From Lachnospiraceae bacterium (GTDB lineage Bacteria; Bacillota; Clostridia; Lachnospirales; Lachnospiraceae), in the NCBI GenBank assembly GCA_910575255.1, contig CAJTEM010000016.1, forward strand, positions 1 through 64,000: a stretch of DNA of 64,000 bases, given 5' to 3'. Positions within the stretch are counted from its first letter, which is position 1. Each line of letters opens with the position of its first letter. Positions 7,805 to 15,692 of the stretch are shown here, one piece after another. The notes under the pieces are model-generated. The model was not told the origin of the DNA and did no database searches. It saw nothing but the letters and a program-made list of their open reading frames with translations. The position numbers and the translations under genes were made by a program.

Positions 7805-8377
7805 TCATATTTTCACATCCAGCCCATTACTACCTTTAGAATACAAGGCATTTACACTATCCTGAAAAATAGTATCACCTGCAAAAATCTCATCCAGTAT
7901 TTCATGTGAAATAGGTTGCCCTGCTGTCCAAGTAGGATCTTTTTCCTTTACAGCCTGTGTTGCCCTTCCGGCAATTTCCAAATGAAGCCGGCTCAAAGTC
8001 CACGGTGCAGCACGACGGGTACTTAAATCTAACGACTTCACATAGGAATGGATCTTGTCATAATATGCATCTGTCTCAGCAGTATTATCACCGGACATTC
8101 CGCCATATTTGTAAAACGCCTTTTTAACATCATCATAAACGTGCTGTTTCATTTCATCTGATACATTGACAATCCGCTTCCAATCTGTTTTTCCTGTGAT
8201 TCCCATGCCTTCAACTCCATAAGAATTTTTGAAATGTCCGGAACGCAGATCATCAATGGTATTACCACAATAATTTCCTTTCGATGCTCCGGCGAAAGGC
8301 CTATTCGTATTTGCTTTGCCGCCGTTCATCCTTGATAAAAGCTGCCAGATTCCCTGGCTGTTATTTCCTATGCGCAT
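7805..8377 (-). CDS. LD-tail family protein, 190 aa (paralogue 2)
   Basis: Paralogue of the gene 24 bases downstream. Same N-terminal M-R-I-G-N-N-S-Q-G-I-W, same G-G-K-A-N, P-F-A-G-A, N-S-Y-G-V-E-G-M, V-S-D-E-M-K-Q and G-G-M-S-G-D-N blocks, W-T-L-S-R-L, then L-D-E-I-F-A-G-D and the tail G-L-D-V-K-I. The first 35 residues are almost identical and the middle has diverged, which suggests the ends are under the strongest constraint or were gene-converted. Ribosome site GGAGGG upstream. No membrane segment or export signal of a known kind; the shared termini suggest a partner protein or secretion machine, which is inference. Confidence 0.7.
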   Translation of the reverse strand: MRIGNNSQGIWQLLSRMNGGKANTNRPFAGASKGNYCGNTIDDLRSGHFKNSYGVEGMGITGKTDWKRIVNVSDEMKQHVYDDVKKAFYKYGGMSGDNTAETDAYYDKIHSYVKSLDLSTRRAAPWTLSRLHLEIAGRATQAVKEKDPTWTAGQPISHEILDEIFAGDTIFQDSVNALYSKGSNGLDVKI

Positions 8378-8396
8378 AATAAAATCCCTCCTGCTA

Positions 8397-8516
8397 TCAG
8401 ATTTTTACATCTAAACCTTTTGTCCCGAATGATTTTCCTGATACCATTGACGTGATACTCTCATCTGCAAAAATCTCATCCAATACATCAGAATCCGTTA
8501 CTCCTGAAATTGCCAT
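8397..8516 (-). CDS. 39-aa stand-alone copy of the LD-tail module
   Basis: Too short for most gene callers. Start ATG 8516 with AAAGGAGG eight bases or so upstream, an excellent site. After a seven-residue lead the peptide is nearly identical to the last 30 residues of paralogue 1: S-D-V-L-D-E-I-F-A-D-E-S-I-T-S-M-V-S-G-K-S, ending G-L-D-V-K-I. Either a free-standing tail peptide or a third paralogue whose N-terminal part was deleted and whose start happened to be preserved. It sits between the small coiled-coil gene and paralogue 2 in the same operon. Confidence 0.6.
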   Translation of the reverse strand: MAISGVTDSDVLDEIFADESITSMVSGKSFGTKGLDVKI

Positions 8517-8610
8517 AATAATCATCCTCCTTTAAAAAATCTTACCTGCGGCTCCTCTGTCATTCGGAGCCGCCCATGCCCCCTTGCGGTAAGTCCGGGC
8601 ATGATCTTCC

Positions 8611-8826
8611 TTACCTCAAAATGCCCGCCGCCTCATATGCGGCAATCGAAACCGCCTTTTTGGTCATGCTGTCCTTATAATATCTCTCGTCTGCTTCCTG
8701 CTCCATCAGCCTGCGTTTCAGGGCAGCTTCCTCCGCCAGCCTTTCATATTCTGCGTGCTTTGCTTCCCTTGCTCTGCGGGCTTCAACAAATTCTGATGAT
8801 GAAACAGTAAATTTCAGTTCTCCCAC
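8611..8826 (-). CDS. Small helical coiled-coil protein, 71 aa
   Basis: Function unknown. Starts with GTG at 8826, overlapping the kinase gene end by 13 bases, so translation is probably coupled. Residues about 10-50 form a charged amphipathic helix rich in Ala, Glu and Arg (R-R-A-R-E-A-K-H-A-E-Y), a likely coiled coil. No membrane segment. Located between the GHKL kinase and the LD-tail genes, so possibly an adaptor or chaperone for them; this is a guess from position. Its start is the least certain part: GGAAG lies somewhat far upstream. Confidence 0.5.
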   Translation of the reverse strand: MGELKFTVSSSEFVEARRAREAKHAEYERLAEEAALKRRLMEQEADERYYKDSMTKKAVSIAAYEAAGILR

Positions 8827-10280
8827 CGAAATCCATCTTCCTCTCTCCTTTCATTTTTCATCATCACAGACAGGATGAACACCCTGCCGTTTACCTTAAA
8901 ATCCACTGCCCCCTGGTATTTCTCCGCCGTGCTTTTGATATTGGCAAGCCCTATCCCGTGGGATTTCCTGTCCGCCTTATCTGTTACCGGGAACTCCTCC
9001 TTCGCCTTAAGCACCAGCCGCCCGTCAAAGCTGTTCTCCACTTTCAGGATGAGCAGGTTCCCTTTCTGCAGGGAGCTTATACGGATAAAGGCATCCGCCC
9101 CCGGCTCTTTCGCTTTCAGCTTCCGGCAGGCTTCGATTGCATTATCCGCCGCATTCCCCAGGATGACGCCTATGTCATAGCTGTGTATATGAATCCCCTG
9201 CGGGAGCAGCAGCTTATCCGCATCCATCCTTAAGTCGGGCATATCCCGCACCGCCTCATGGTATTTCATGTTGAGCAGGGTATCCGCCACCGTGTTCCCC
9301 GTCCTGAACCGCACTTCCAGCTTTTCAAGCCCCCTGTTCAGTTCCGACAGGTACTCCTGCAGTTCCCCGCCCCCTTCTCCTGCGGAAAGGCGCTGGATGA
9401 CGGCAAGGGTGTTCTTCATGTCATGCTTCATGCCCCGTATGCCGGAATAGATGCGCTCCATCTCCTCCATGTGTTCCTGCAGGCTGCTTATCTGATTTTC
9501 GAGAACGATCCTGCCGCTCTTTTCCCTGTTCCAATAGATCATGTCCTGGAACAGCTTCACCCCGTACAAAATGGAGAGCAGCGACAGGAGCAGGATTGCG
9601 GGTATCACAATGACGAGGATCGGATACCTGTCATACAGCATTTTGGGGATGCCGTCCTCCAGCGTGATCATGATGATACGCAGGAGCATACAGATCATCA
9701 TGCCCACCGCTGACGGGATAAGGATGAACAGCAGCTCCGTCCTGCTGATAAAATAATCCTTTTCCCGGAAATCCCGCACGATCTTCCTCAGTGAAAAATA
9801 CAGCAGCAGGGCGATCCCGGCATACTGGATAAGCTGCGTCCCGGCCACACCGGCCTTTACCGCCATGCCGAAGGATTTTTCCGATGCGAGCATCCCTTTC
9901 CCCGCGCACCAGTTAATGATGTCAAGCACCCACCCGTCCACCGCATTCAGCAGTATGGCCACCGTATATTTGCTGATATCCAACAACACCTGGAACGAGA
10001 CTACGAGGAAAACCGTGATGAGGCGCAACGCCTTATAAAAACACAAGGAAAGGGCTGACAAGATACAGAGCGACAATGCCAGCGTCCCCGCCGCCGCCCT
10101 GTAATCCTCATATCCCGGCGGGGAACACCACACCACGGCTGTCCGCAGAGCCACATATAAGCCCGCCACATACATCCCGTTCCATCTGCCCCTCATCCTT
10201 GTTTCCAGAAATCTCCCCAAAAAATACTGCAGGCAGTACCCCTGGAACACCGTCAGGGCCGCATATAACACATCCGCCAT
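8814..10280 (-). CDS. GHKL (AgrC/VirS-type) sensor histidine kinase
   Basis: Membrane sensor kinase of the peptide-sensing class. About seven membrane spans fill residues 1-240, then a linker coiled coil, a phospho-His box G-M-K-H-D-M-K-N (about residue 290) and a HATPase_c_5 domain with I-L-G-N-A-A-D-N-A-I-E-A-C (N box) and S-H-G-I-G-L-A-N-I-K (G box). Partner of the LytTR regulator directly upstream. The start could be GTG 10298, overlapping the regulator by 17 bases, or ATG 10280, one base after its stop; I list the ATG. No AgrB/AgrD homologue is visible, so the ligand is unknown; the small proteins downstream are candidates for the output. Confidence 0.85.
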   Translation of the reverse strand: MADVLYAALTVFQGYCLQYFLGRFLETRMRGRWNGMYVAGLYVALRTAVVWCSPPGYEDYRAAAGTLALSLCILSALSLCFYKALRLITVFLVVSFQVLLDISKYTVAILLNAVDGWVLDIINWCAGKGMLASEKSFGMAVKAGVAGTQLIQYAGIALLLYFSLRKIVRDFREKDYFISRTELLFILIPSAVGMMICMLLRIIMITLEDGIPKMLYDRYPILVIVIPAILLLSLLSILYGVKLFQDMIYWNREKSGRIVLENQISSLQEHMEEMERIYSGIRGMKHDMKNTLAVIQRLSAGEGGGELQEYLSELNRGLEKLEVRFRTGNTVADTLLNMKYHEAVRDMPDLRMDADKLLLPQGIHIHSYDIGVILGNAADNAIEACRKLKAKEPGADAFIRISSLQKGNLLILKVENSFDGRLVLKAKEEFPVTDKADRKSHGIGLANIKSTAEKYQGAVDFKVNGRVFILSVMMKNERREEDGFRWEN

Positions 10281-10281
10281 C

Positions 10282-10986
10282 TTAAACACCGGACACACCC
10301 CCGTTCTGCAGGTGCCACATATAGGCTTTCACAAACTCCCCATACTTCTTTTTCGTCAGATACACCTTGTCGCCGCCCATAAGGGTTATGCTCTCGCTGT
10401 TATATTCCGTGATGCAGTCCATGTTCACGATGTACGCCCGGTGGCAGCGGTAAAAATTCTCCCCAAGCTGCCCCTCCAGTTCATCCATCGCCGCATAGAT
10501 CTCTATGGCCTGCGCCGCCCCTTTTGTGTGTATCTCCACCTTCTTCGCCCTGCTCTCGATATACAGGATTTCGGACTGGTCAAGGGTAAGGTTCCGTGAC
10601 TTGATGAACAGCACACGGCGCTCCTTCTTCTTTGCGGCCTCCCGCACCGCCCTTGCCAGTACCTCCGCAAATTTATTCTCGTCTATGGGCTTTAGCAGGT
10701 ACTGGAACGCATAGAGGTCAAATGCGTCAAACACATAATCCCTGATGCCCGTAACGAACACCAGCACGGTATCCCCCTGCTTTTCCCGCAGGCTCCTTGC
10801 CGCCTCTATGCCGTTCATGCCCTCCATCTGTATATCAAGGAAAACGATGTCAAACCGCTTCCCCGATGCGAGCAGTTCCTCGCCCGTGGCATAGGCTTTT
10901 ATGCGGCTTTCCGGCTGCTGCTCCTCCACCAGCCCGCATATATGCTCCCTGATCGCTTTCTCGTCATCCACAACTGCAATATCCAA
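10282..10986 (-). CDS. LytTR response regulator (AgrA/VirR type)
   Basis: Receiver domain (residues 1-120) with the acidic pair D-D near residue 8, the phosphorylated Asp in V-F-L-D-I-Q-M about residue 53, and the conserved Lys in L-L-K-P-I. The C-terminal LytTR domain (about 135-234) has I-L-Y-I-E-S, F-Y-R-C-H-R-A-Y-I-V-N and the closing I-T-L-M-G-G block. Starts with TTG, preceded by GAGGTG at seven bases. First gene of the operon. Upstream are two identical 10-base direct repeats 22 bp apart (11057-11088), the spacing of LytTR sites, so it is likely autoregulated. Confidence 0.9.
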   Translation of the reverse strand: MDIAVVDDEKAIREHICGLVEEQQPESRIKAYATGEELLASGKRFDIVFLDIQMEGMNGIEAARSLREKQGDTVLVFVTGIRDYVFDAFDLYAFQYLLKPIDENKFAEVLARAVREAAKKKERRVLFIKSRNLTLDQSEILYIESRAKKVEIHTKGAAQAIEIYAAMDELEGQLGENFYRCHRAYIVNMDCITEYNSESITLMGGDKVYLTKKKYGEFVKAYMWHLQNGGVSGV

Positions 10987-11056
10987 AATCCATCACCTCA
11001 ATCCATATAGGCATTCACTTCTTATATCGGCAGAAATTTCCCGTTTTTTGGGCGGA

Positions 11057-11088
11057 GGGAACGAAACGACCACTTTTTGGGAACGAAA
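11057..11088. promoter_or_regulatory. LytTR direct-repeat operator
   Basis: GGGAACGAAA at 11057-11066 and again at 11079-11088, a period of 22 bp (two helix turns), about 70 bases upstream of the regulator's start. This matches how LytTR proteins bind (two tandem half-sites). No sharp -10/-35 pair was assigned. Confidence 0.6.
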
Positions 11089-11135
11089 GGCATAAATGCA
11101 GTGCGGAAATTTCCAAAACAGGTCTAAAGTTTTTC

Positions 11136-11208
11136 GCCATTCGTTCGATATCGGGGCGGCACAAACGCAAACCGCCGTGTAAGCATATTAACTCTGTTTC
11201 CCCCGCTT
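11136..11208. repeat. Interspersed repeat, copy 1 (other copy 32154-32231)
   Basis: Shares GCCATTCGT, CGATAT and CGCCGTGTAAGCATATTA in the same order with the stretch at 32154-32231. It covers the abnormal 3' end of the riboflavin transporter gene, which therefore seems to be cut by this sequence. Origin unknown. Confidence 0.55.
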
Positions 11209-11541
11209 TCCAATAGGCAGACCTACTACTGCCCCTTTTAATGTCCGCTTTTTCTTATAGATGGCCGCCGCCGTGTAAGCAAAGGAACACGATGACACAA
11301 TGTTCATGATGCACCCAAGAATCCCGTTTTCACTGATTGTCACCATCTCTATCAGCGAAACAATCACGGATACGGTAAAGGATGTCAGTGGCCCCCATAT
11401 CAGCCCGCCCAGCGTGATGATGATATCCTTCGGGTCATATTTCAGAAAAAGCACCACCGGGATGAGCCCTACCACCACTATCACATACGCTATTGCGGAA
11501 AGCATGGCAGTCGTCGTTATCTTCTTTGTATTATTGTTCAT
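11188..11541 (-). pseudogene. ribU: ECF riboflavin transporter S component, C-terminally truncated
   Basis: Membrane substrate-binding subunit of an energy-coupling-factor importer; riboflavin is inferred from the FMN riboswitch upstream. About four spans, with F-L-K-Y-D-P-K-D and I-S-E-N-G conserved in RibU proteins and I-Y-K-K-K-R-T-L-K-G-A. Family length is about 190-210 aa; here the protein ends after about 117 with P-I-G-K-R-G-K-Q-S, which is repeat sequence (11136-11208), so the last two helices are missing. Start at ATG 11541 (an ATG two codons upstream is possible). Probably not functional. Confidence 0.8.
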
Positions 11542-11560
11542 ATACATTTTCTCTCTTCCG

Positions 11561-11599
11561 TAAAATAAAACAGGCACCCAAATCTTGTATTCAGGTGCC
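11561..11599 (-). terminator. Attenuator hairpin of the FMN riboswitch
   Basis: On the minus strand GGCACC (11594-11599), a 15-base loop, GGTGCC and TGTTTTATTTT. It lies between the riboswitch and the start codon of the transporter gene and is the likely expression platform: FMN bound favours termination. Confidence 0.75.
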
Positions 11600-11655
11600 A
11601 GAAAATTGCAGACAGCACACACCATACGAAATCACTTATCTTTCGTACCATGCGG

Positions 11656-11794
11656 CCTTATCTTCTTCTATCCAGACTATACTGTTGGTTTTGGAATCTC
11701 ACCAAATCCTGACTTGGACGCCTGCCAAGTCCTGCGTTTTCACGCTCGCGGACTATACCGCCAATCGGGAATCTCACCCTGCCCTGAAGATGCC
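11656..11794 (-). promoter_or_regulatory. FMN riboswitch (RFN element)
   Basis: Read on the minus strand it has the conserved RFN blocks in order: CTTCAGGGCAGGGTGA, GATTCCC, GGCGGTATAGTCCGCGAGC, GACTTGG, GATTTGGTGAGATTCCA, AACAGTATAGTCTGGAT and a closing GAAGAAGAT that pairs with the 5' ATCTTC. It senses flavin mononucleotide and controls the riboflavin transporter gene downstream through the attenuator at 11561-11599. All parts look intact although the gene it controls is truncated. Confidence 0.93.
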
Positions 11795-11817
11795 AGTATT
11801 AAGTTGTAAAAAACTGT

Positions 11818-12336
11818 CTATACCGTTTCGTAAGAAACCAGTTCTTCCACCGGGATTCTGGTCTGTGAGTGGCGCTCCGGGTCTGCCGCTTCCTCGTCCG
11901 AATACCCGACCGCAAGGATATTGACCGGCTCCAGGTTATCCGGCAGCCCGAACTCCCTGCTTATCACATCCGGCTTGAAGTAACATATCCACACGGAGCC
12001 AAGCCCTAATTCCGCTGCCTGCAGCATCATGTGGTCTGTCAGTATGGAGGCGTCTATGTCGGCGGTCTGCTTCTTATCAAACGGGCGCACCCATGCCTTT
12101 TTGTGGTCGGCGCAGACGATGACTGCCAGCGGCGCGCCGTAAAGGTTCGCCCCTTTTCCAATCTTCGCAAGCCCCTCACTGCTCTGTACGACAATCAGTC
12201 GGACGGGCTGGAGATTGGCCGCAGTCGGCGCAACGTGGGCGGCCTCCAGTATTTTTTTCAGCTTTTCCTCCTCCACCTTTCTGTCCTTGTAGTCCCGGAC
12301 GGAATAACGCTTCTTTGCAATTTCGATAAAATCCAT
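11818..12336 (-). CDS. Nitroreductase family protein
   Basis: FMN-dependent NAD(P)H oxidoreductase, 172 aa. N-terminal R-Y-S-V-R-D-Y (FMN phosphate binding), A-A-H-V-A-P-T-A-A-N-L-Q-P, the middle helix D-I-D-A-S-I-L-T-D-H-M-M-L-Q-A and G-L-G-S-V-W-I-C. Substrate not known; members reduce nitro groups, quinones or flavins. It diverges from the HxlR regulator at 12483, with an inverted repeat between them, the standard arrangement for a redox- or electrophile-induced nitroreductase. It also lies next to an FMN riboswitch, but on a separate transcript. Confidence 0.9.
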   Translation of the reverse strand: MDFIEIAKKRYSVRDYKDRKVEEEKLKKILEAAHVAPTAANLQPVRLIVVQSSEGLAKIGKGANLYGAPLAVIVCADHKKAWVRPFDKKQTADIDASILTDHMMLQAAELGLGSVWICYFKPDVISREFGLPDNLEPVNILAVGYSDEEAADPERHSQTRIPVEELVSYETV

Positions 12337-12429
12337 AGTGGCAAATCCTCTCTTTCTGTTATATACTGAACGTGTTGATTAACCGTTGTCCCCATTTTAG
12401 CAGAACACAGGAATTCCGCAAGATTGCAC

Positions 12430-12453
12430 TTTTGGGGTAGATACTTCCCAAAA
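12430..12453. promoter_or_regulatory. Inverted repeat, likely HxlR operator
   Basis: TTTTGGG (12430-12436), 10 bases, CCCAAAA (12447-12453) in the divergent region between the nitroreductase and HxlR genes. Position and dyad suit an autoregulated HxlR site; binding is inferred. Confidence 0.5.
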
Positions 12454-12482
12454 GGGTAGTTATTAAAAGTTGGAGGTACATC

Positions 12483-12851
12483 ATGGAATATTCAAAAGAC
12501 CAGTTCAACTGCCCGGTTGAAGCCACGCTGTTTTTGATCGGCGGGAAATACAAGCCGCTCATACTCTGGTATCTGATAGAAAAACCGCTCCACTACATGG
12601 AGCTGCAGCGCATGATCCCGAAAGCGACACCCAAGATGCTGTCGCAGCAGTTACATGATCTGGAGGAATGCGGGATGCTGCACCGGGAAGTCATCCCGGA
12701 CAAGCCGCCCAGGACACTGTACTCCCTCACCTCATTTGGACGCAGCATCATCCCTGTACTGAATGCCATGTGCGATTGGGGCGCAGGCTTTTTGGACGGA
12801 CTGGACATCCAGCCGCCATGCTGCACAAAAAAATCAGCAGGAGAACCCTGA
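12483..12851 (+). CDS. HxlR-family transcriptional regulator
   Basis: MarR-like winged-helix dimer, 122 aa. Signature C-P-V-E-A-T, I-G-G-K-Y-K-P-L-I-L-W-Y-L, M-E-L-Q-R-M-I-P-K-A-T-P-K-M-L-S-Q-Q-L and Y-S-L-T-S-F-G. The Cys in N-C-P near residue 10 is the residue that senses electrophiles in the YodB/HypR group. Ribosome site GGAGG five bases before ATG. Divergent from the nitroreductase gene, its probable target. Confidence 0.92.
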   Translation: MEYSKDQFNCPVEATLFLIGGKYKPLILWYLIEKPLHYMELQRMIPKATPKMLSQQLHDLEECGMLHREVIPDKPPRTLYSLTSFGRSIIPVLNAMCDWGAGFLDGLDIQPPCCTKKSAGEP

Positions 12852-12983
12852 CTGGCTTTCCTGCTGGCTTTTTATAACTGTATATCCGCCTCCAATGAGA
12901 AAAACCCGGTCTAAGCTGTTCAAAAATTTCAGATTTTCCGTGCTTTGCCTGTATGCCTCCCGGACTGTTTCCGGAACATAAAA

Positions 12984-13866
12984 TTATGCTTTCTGCCACA
13001 GAAGCATACTGTCCTGAAATTCGGCCTTCACTTTCCCGGTATCTTTCAGCCACGAAAGGTAAGAGCGCACCGTGCTGCCAGCCAACACATACTGCTCAAA
13101 GTTCATGGAAAGCCCGTAGCCTTTGAACACCTCCTGTAAAATCCGCTCGAAGCACATTGCCTCCCCACAAATGGATAAAATCCTTTCCGCGATGCTCTGC
13201 ACTTTATCTCTGTTATAGCGGACAAGCTCCTTCACATCGGCAGAGGCATCCGCATGGGCAGGGACAAACATGGCCGCCTCCATCTGCTCCACCTTATCCA
13301 GTGTTTCCAGATATGCGCCCACGTCATAGATGAAGGAAACCGCATATTTGTCCAGAGTTTCCCTGCTGCTGATGCAGTCAGCAAGGAACATCACATTGTC
13401 CGGCATACGGAATCCCACCATGTCAAAGAAATGCCCGGCAATGGTATCACCTCTATTTCCTTCGGGAAACTCTGATCTGAAAAATCCACCACATCGCTCT
13501 CCTGCGCCATCAGGAACTTATGCCGCAAGTCCTTACATGGATAACCACCGTAAAGGAAAGACGGCTCCAGTACCGGGTACTTCGTAAAAGCCGCCTCTAT
13601 GCCGCCGGAATAAACCTTGCATCCCGTCTGCCCCTGCAGATATCTGTTCCCGCCGATATGGTCTGCGTTGGAATGAGTATTTAGAATCGCCGCCAGATGC
13701 CAGCCGTTCTTATCCAGTATCTGCCTGACCTTCCGCCCTGCATCCTTGTCATTCCCGCTGTCAACCAGACAGACTTTCTCCCCGTCCGCCACATAGACGC
13801 CGATCTTCGCCGGACAGTTTATGTAATAACATTTCTCACTGACCTGTACTGTACCAATTCATACAT
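12984..13866 (-). pseudogene. Metallo-beta-lactamase-fold hydrolase, two frameshifts
   Basis: The gene starts at ATG 13866 (M-Y-E-L-V-Q) but shifts frame about 18 bases in, where TACAG appears repeated, and again near 13430 at the P-G-H motif, where one G is missing. Joined, the parts give a normal MBL-fold protein of about 290 aa: L-V-D-S-G-N, the metal loop T-H-S-N-A-D-H-I-G-G (note Asn for the second His of HxHxDH), L-P-G-H-F-F-D-M-V-G, then A-D-C and P-A-H-A-D. Family members act on glyoxalase-like or sulfur substrates; role here unknown. Beside an XRE-cupin regulator that may have controlled it. Confidence 0.8.
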
Positions 13867-13881
13867 TGTTCGTTTCCTCCT

Positions 13882-14439
13882 CTAATTGTTTGAATAAAAT
13901 ATCACATTATAGGCGGCGCAGGCTTTATCTGAAACATTGTGATATGCATGGGAAATATCAGCCCCAAACCGTATGGACTGTTTTTCCTGCAGACAGACTT
14001 CTTTTCCACCAATCGCCATTGTAAGCGTTCCCTGCACCAGAAAGACATATTCCTCCACGCCTGCCACATGGGGCAGTGATTCATGACGCACTCCCGCATC
14101 AAATTCAATATAGAACACTTCCACATTCCGCACCGGGTCAAAAGGGAATAGAGGGTAAGCCCGCATCCCCCCGTTTTCCTCCGTAATCGCATTTTCCCCA
14201 CCAAGCCCGGCGACCGTATATTCCGCTTCTTCCTGTTTGCAGAAAAAGGATAACGGAATTTTCAGCCCTGTTGAAATCTTCCATAATATGTTGATGGTGG
14301 GTGAGGACTGCCCACGCTCGATCTGCCCCAACATGGGCTTGCTCACGCCAGTCAGCTCCGCAACATCATCCAGCGTAAGCTGCCTTGTGTTGCGAATCTC
14401 TTTCAGTCGCTCTCCTATCTTCAATGAAACCTGCTCCAC
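13882..14439 (-). CDS. XRE-cupin transcriptional regulator
   Basis: 185 aa. Residues 8-62 are a classic HTH_3 (R-L-K-E-I-R, L-T-L-D-D-V-A-E-L-T-G-V-S, P-M-L-G-Q-I-E-R-G). Residues about 110-175 form a cupin barrel with H-V-A-G-V-E-E-Y-V-F-L-V-Q-G and I-S-H-A-Y-H-N. Such proteins sense a small molecule or metal in the cupin. Start GTG 14439, with GGAGGA about five bases upstream. Lies just upstream of the broken MBL-fold gene in the same direction, its likely partner. Confidence 0.9.
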   Translation of the reverse strand: MEQVSLKIGERLKEIRNTRQLTLDDVAELTGVSKPMLGQIERGQSSPTINILWKISTGLKIPLSFFCKQEEAEYTVAGLGGENAITEENGGMRAYPLFPFDPVRNVEVFYIEFDAGVRHESLPHVAGVEEYVFLVQGTLTMAIGGKEVCLQEKQSIRFGADISHAYHNVSDKACAAYNVIFYSNN

Positions 14440-14569
14440 GACTCCTCCTTGAATATGTTTTATTAAACAAAATATATTATAACATATTCATTTTGAAATA
14501 TAAAGAAGAAAACGCCGCAATGGTCTGATCCCATTTACGGCGATTCTGCTGTTCTGTCAATGCTGTCTG

Positions 14570-15073
14570 TTAATTTTCATATATCCCTTTCAGGGTAAAC
14601 TGGTCTAAGATATGCTCATCCATTTCACGGTAAAGTTCGTTCAGCAGAAAGCCTCTCTCCAAATCCAGCATCTTATCCAAGGCATACACATGAAGTTCGT
14701 ATATGTGCGGTTTATCCGGCGGTGTCATCCCGCCATAATAACAGGAAAGCTCTGCGGACTGTTCTCCGCCCTGTATACTCGTCCAGCTATTCCGGCCCTG
14801 CACGAAATCATCCGCCGTCTGGCTCTCGTTCTCCTTAACCTCAAAACGGGATATGTTTGCCGCCAGCCAGTGTATCCATGCAAATCCCCCTGTTACCGGG
14901 TATGCGTCCTTGTCCTCCAGGACAATGGCAATCGACACCGTTCCCTGCGGCGCGTCCTCCACCGTAAATGGGAGAGAATAAGTAGGTATGTCGTTTACAT
15001 TGAACTGCGTTCCATGCCCTCCATATTGGGGCTGGATTACCCCGTTTACAATACCGCTGCTCATAACATTCAT
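14570..15073 (-). CDS. YbhB/YbcL family protein (PEBP fold)
   Basis: Phosphatidylethanolamine-binding-protein fold, 167 aa; bacterial function unclear (Raf-kinase-inhibitor-like, ligand binding). Motifs: V-L-E-D-K-D-A-Y-P, I-H-W-L-A-A-N-I, the Y-Y-G-G-M-T-P-P-D-K-P-H-I-Y loop (family G-P-x-P-P-x-G-x-H-x-Y) and L-H-V-Y-A-L-D. Ribosome site GGAGG. It is downstream of an HxlR gene on the same strand but has its own promoter (15107-15135) topped by an inverted repeat. Confidence 0.9.
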   Translation of the reverse strand: MNVMSSGIVNGVIQPQYGGHGTQFNVNDIPTYSLPFTVEDAPQGTVSIAIVLEDKDAYPVTGGFAWIHWLAANISRFEVKENESQTADDFVQGRNSWTSIQGGEQSAELSCYYGGMTPPDKPHIYELHVYALDKMLDLERGFLLNELYREMDEHILDQFTLKGIYEN

Positions 15074-15106
15074 CTTTGATAACCTCCAATCCGATTTTAT
15101 GATGAT

Positions 15107-15156
15107 ATTATAAGCGGCGGCTGTCAGACAGTAAATTACCCACTTTTTCGTGGGTA
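15107..15156 (-). promoter_or_regulatory. Promoter and HxlR-type operator of the PEBP gene
   Basis: Minus strand TTTACT (15130-15135), 17-base spacer, TATAAT (15107-15112). Just upstream lies the dyad TACCCAC-six bases-GTGGGTA (15137-15156), next to the end of the HxlR gene. Probably the site where the HxlR protein (15157-15522) acts. Confidence 0.65.
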
Positions 15157-15522
15157 CTAATCCGGCACTACTCCCTTTTCCTCCAGAATATGCCCCATGC
15201 CGTTTGCTTTCAGATAATCAATCCCGATATGCTGCATGATCCTTAATGCCTCCAGTATCTCCGTTCCCATACCATCCGTCAAGGAATATTCCACATGGAG
15301 CGGGTATCCCTCATAGGATTTCTTTTCCACAAAGCCGTAATCTGTCAGCTCCTTTAACTGCTCCAGCAGCATTTTCTGTGTAATGCCGTCTATGTCCCGT
15401 TCCAGCTTCGCAAGGGATGTCGCTCCTAAACGCAGCCGCCATAAGATGATTGGTTTCCATTTCCCTTTGATCATGTCATGCACCAGTTCCAAAGGGCAGG
15501 TGTATTCTGTCCGCATTTTCAT
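15157..15522 (-). CDS. HxlR-family transcriptional regulator
   Basis: 121 aa winged helix: Y-T-C-P-L-E-L, I-K-G-K-W-K-P-I-I-L-W-R-L, I-D-G-I-T-Q-K-M-L-L-E-Q-L-K-E-L and Y-S-L-T-D. Has the N-terminal Cys typical of the sensing HxlR group. Ribosome site GGAG before the ATG. Second of three HxlR genes in the window; it sits upstream of the PEBP gene, unlike the other two, which are divergent from their targets. Confidence 0.92.
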   Translation of the reverse strand: MKMRTEYTCPLELVHDMIKGKWKPIILWRLRLGATSLAKLERDIDGITQKMLLEQLKELTDYGFVEKKSYEGYPLHVEYSLTDGMGTEILEALRIMQHIGIDYLKANGMGHILEEKGVVPD

Positions 15523-15624
15523 AGGCTGATGCTCCTTTCCGTTTTCTATTACTTCGGCAGAATATCGTTCCTGCTAAAGTAATAACATCCACGGAATTCA
15601 AGTGGTTTTCTGCTGTCAGGCCTG

Positions 15625-15654
15625 CCTGCGGAAACGACAGGCCGCCGCATATGG
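15625..15654. repeat. Short intergenic repeat, copy 1 (others 32257-32286, 18550-18562)
   Basis: CCTGCGGAAA followed by a CAG and CCGCCGCATATGG. The whole pattern recurs at 32257-32286 and its last 13 bases at 18550-18562. All three copies are between genes. May mark past recombination in this accessory region. Confidence 0.45.
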
Positions 15655-15692
15655 TGGTAAGTCATCTGCGGCAGTTAGCTTTTGTATACCCT

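Noticed and set aside
9258-9713. Plus-strand ORFs opposite the GHKL kinase
   Set aside because: They are shadows of a GC-rich coding region with normal kinase motifs on the minus strand.
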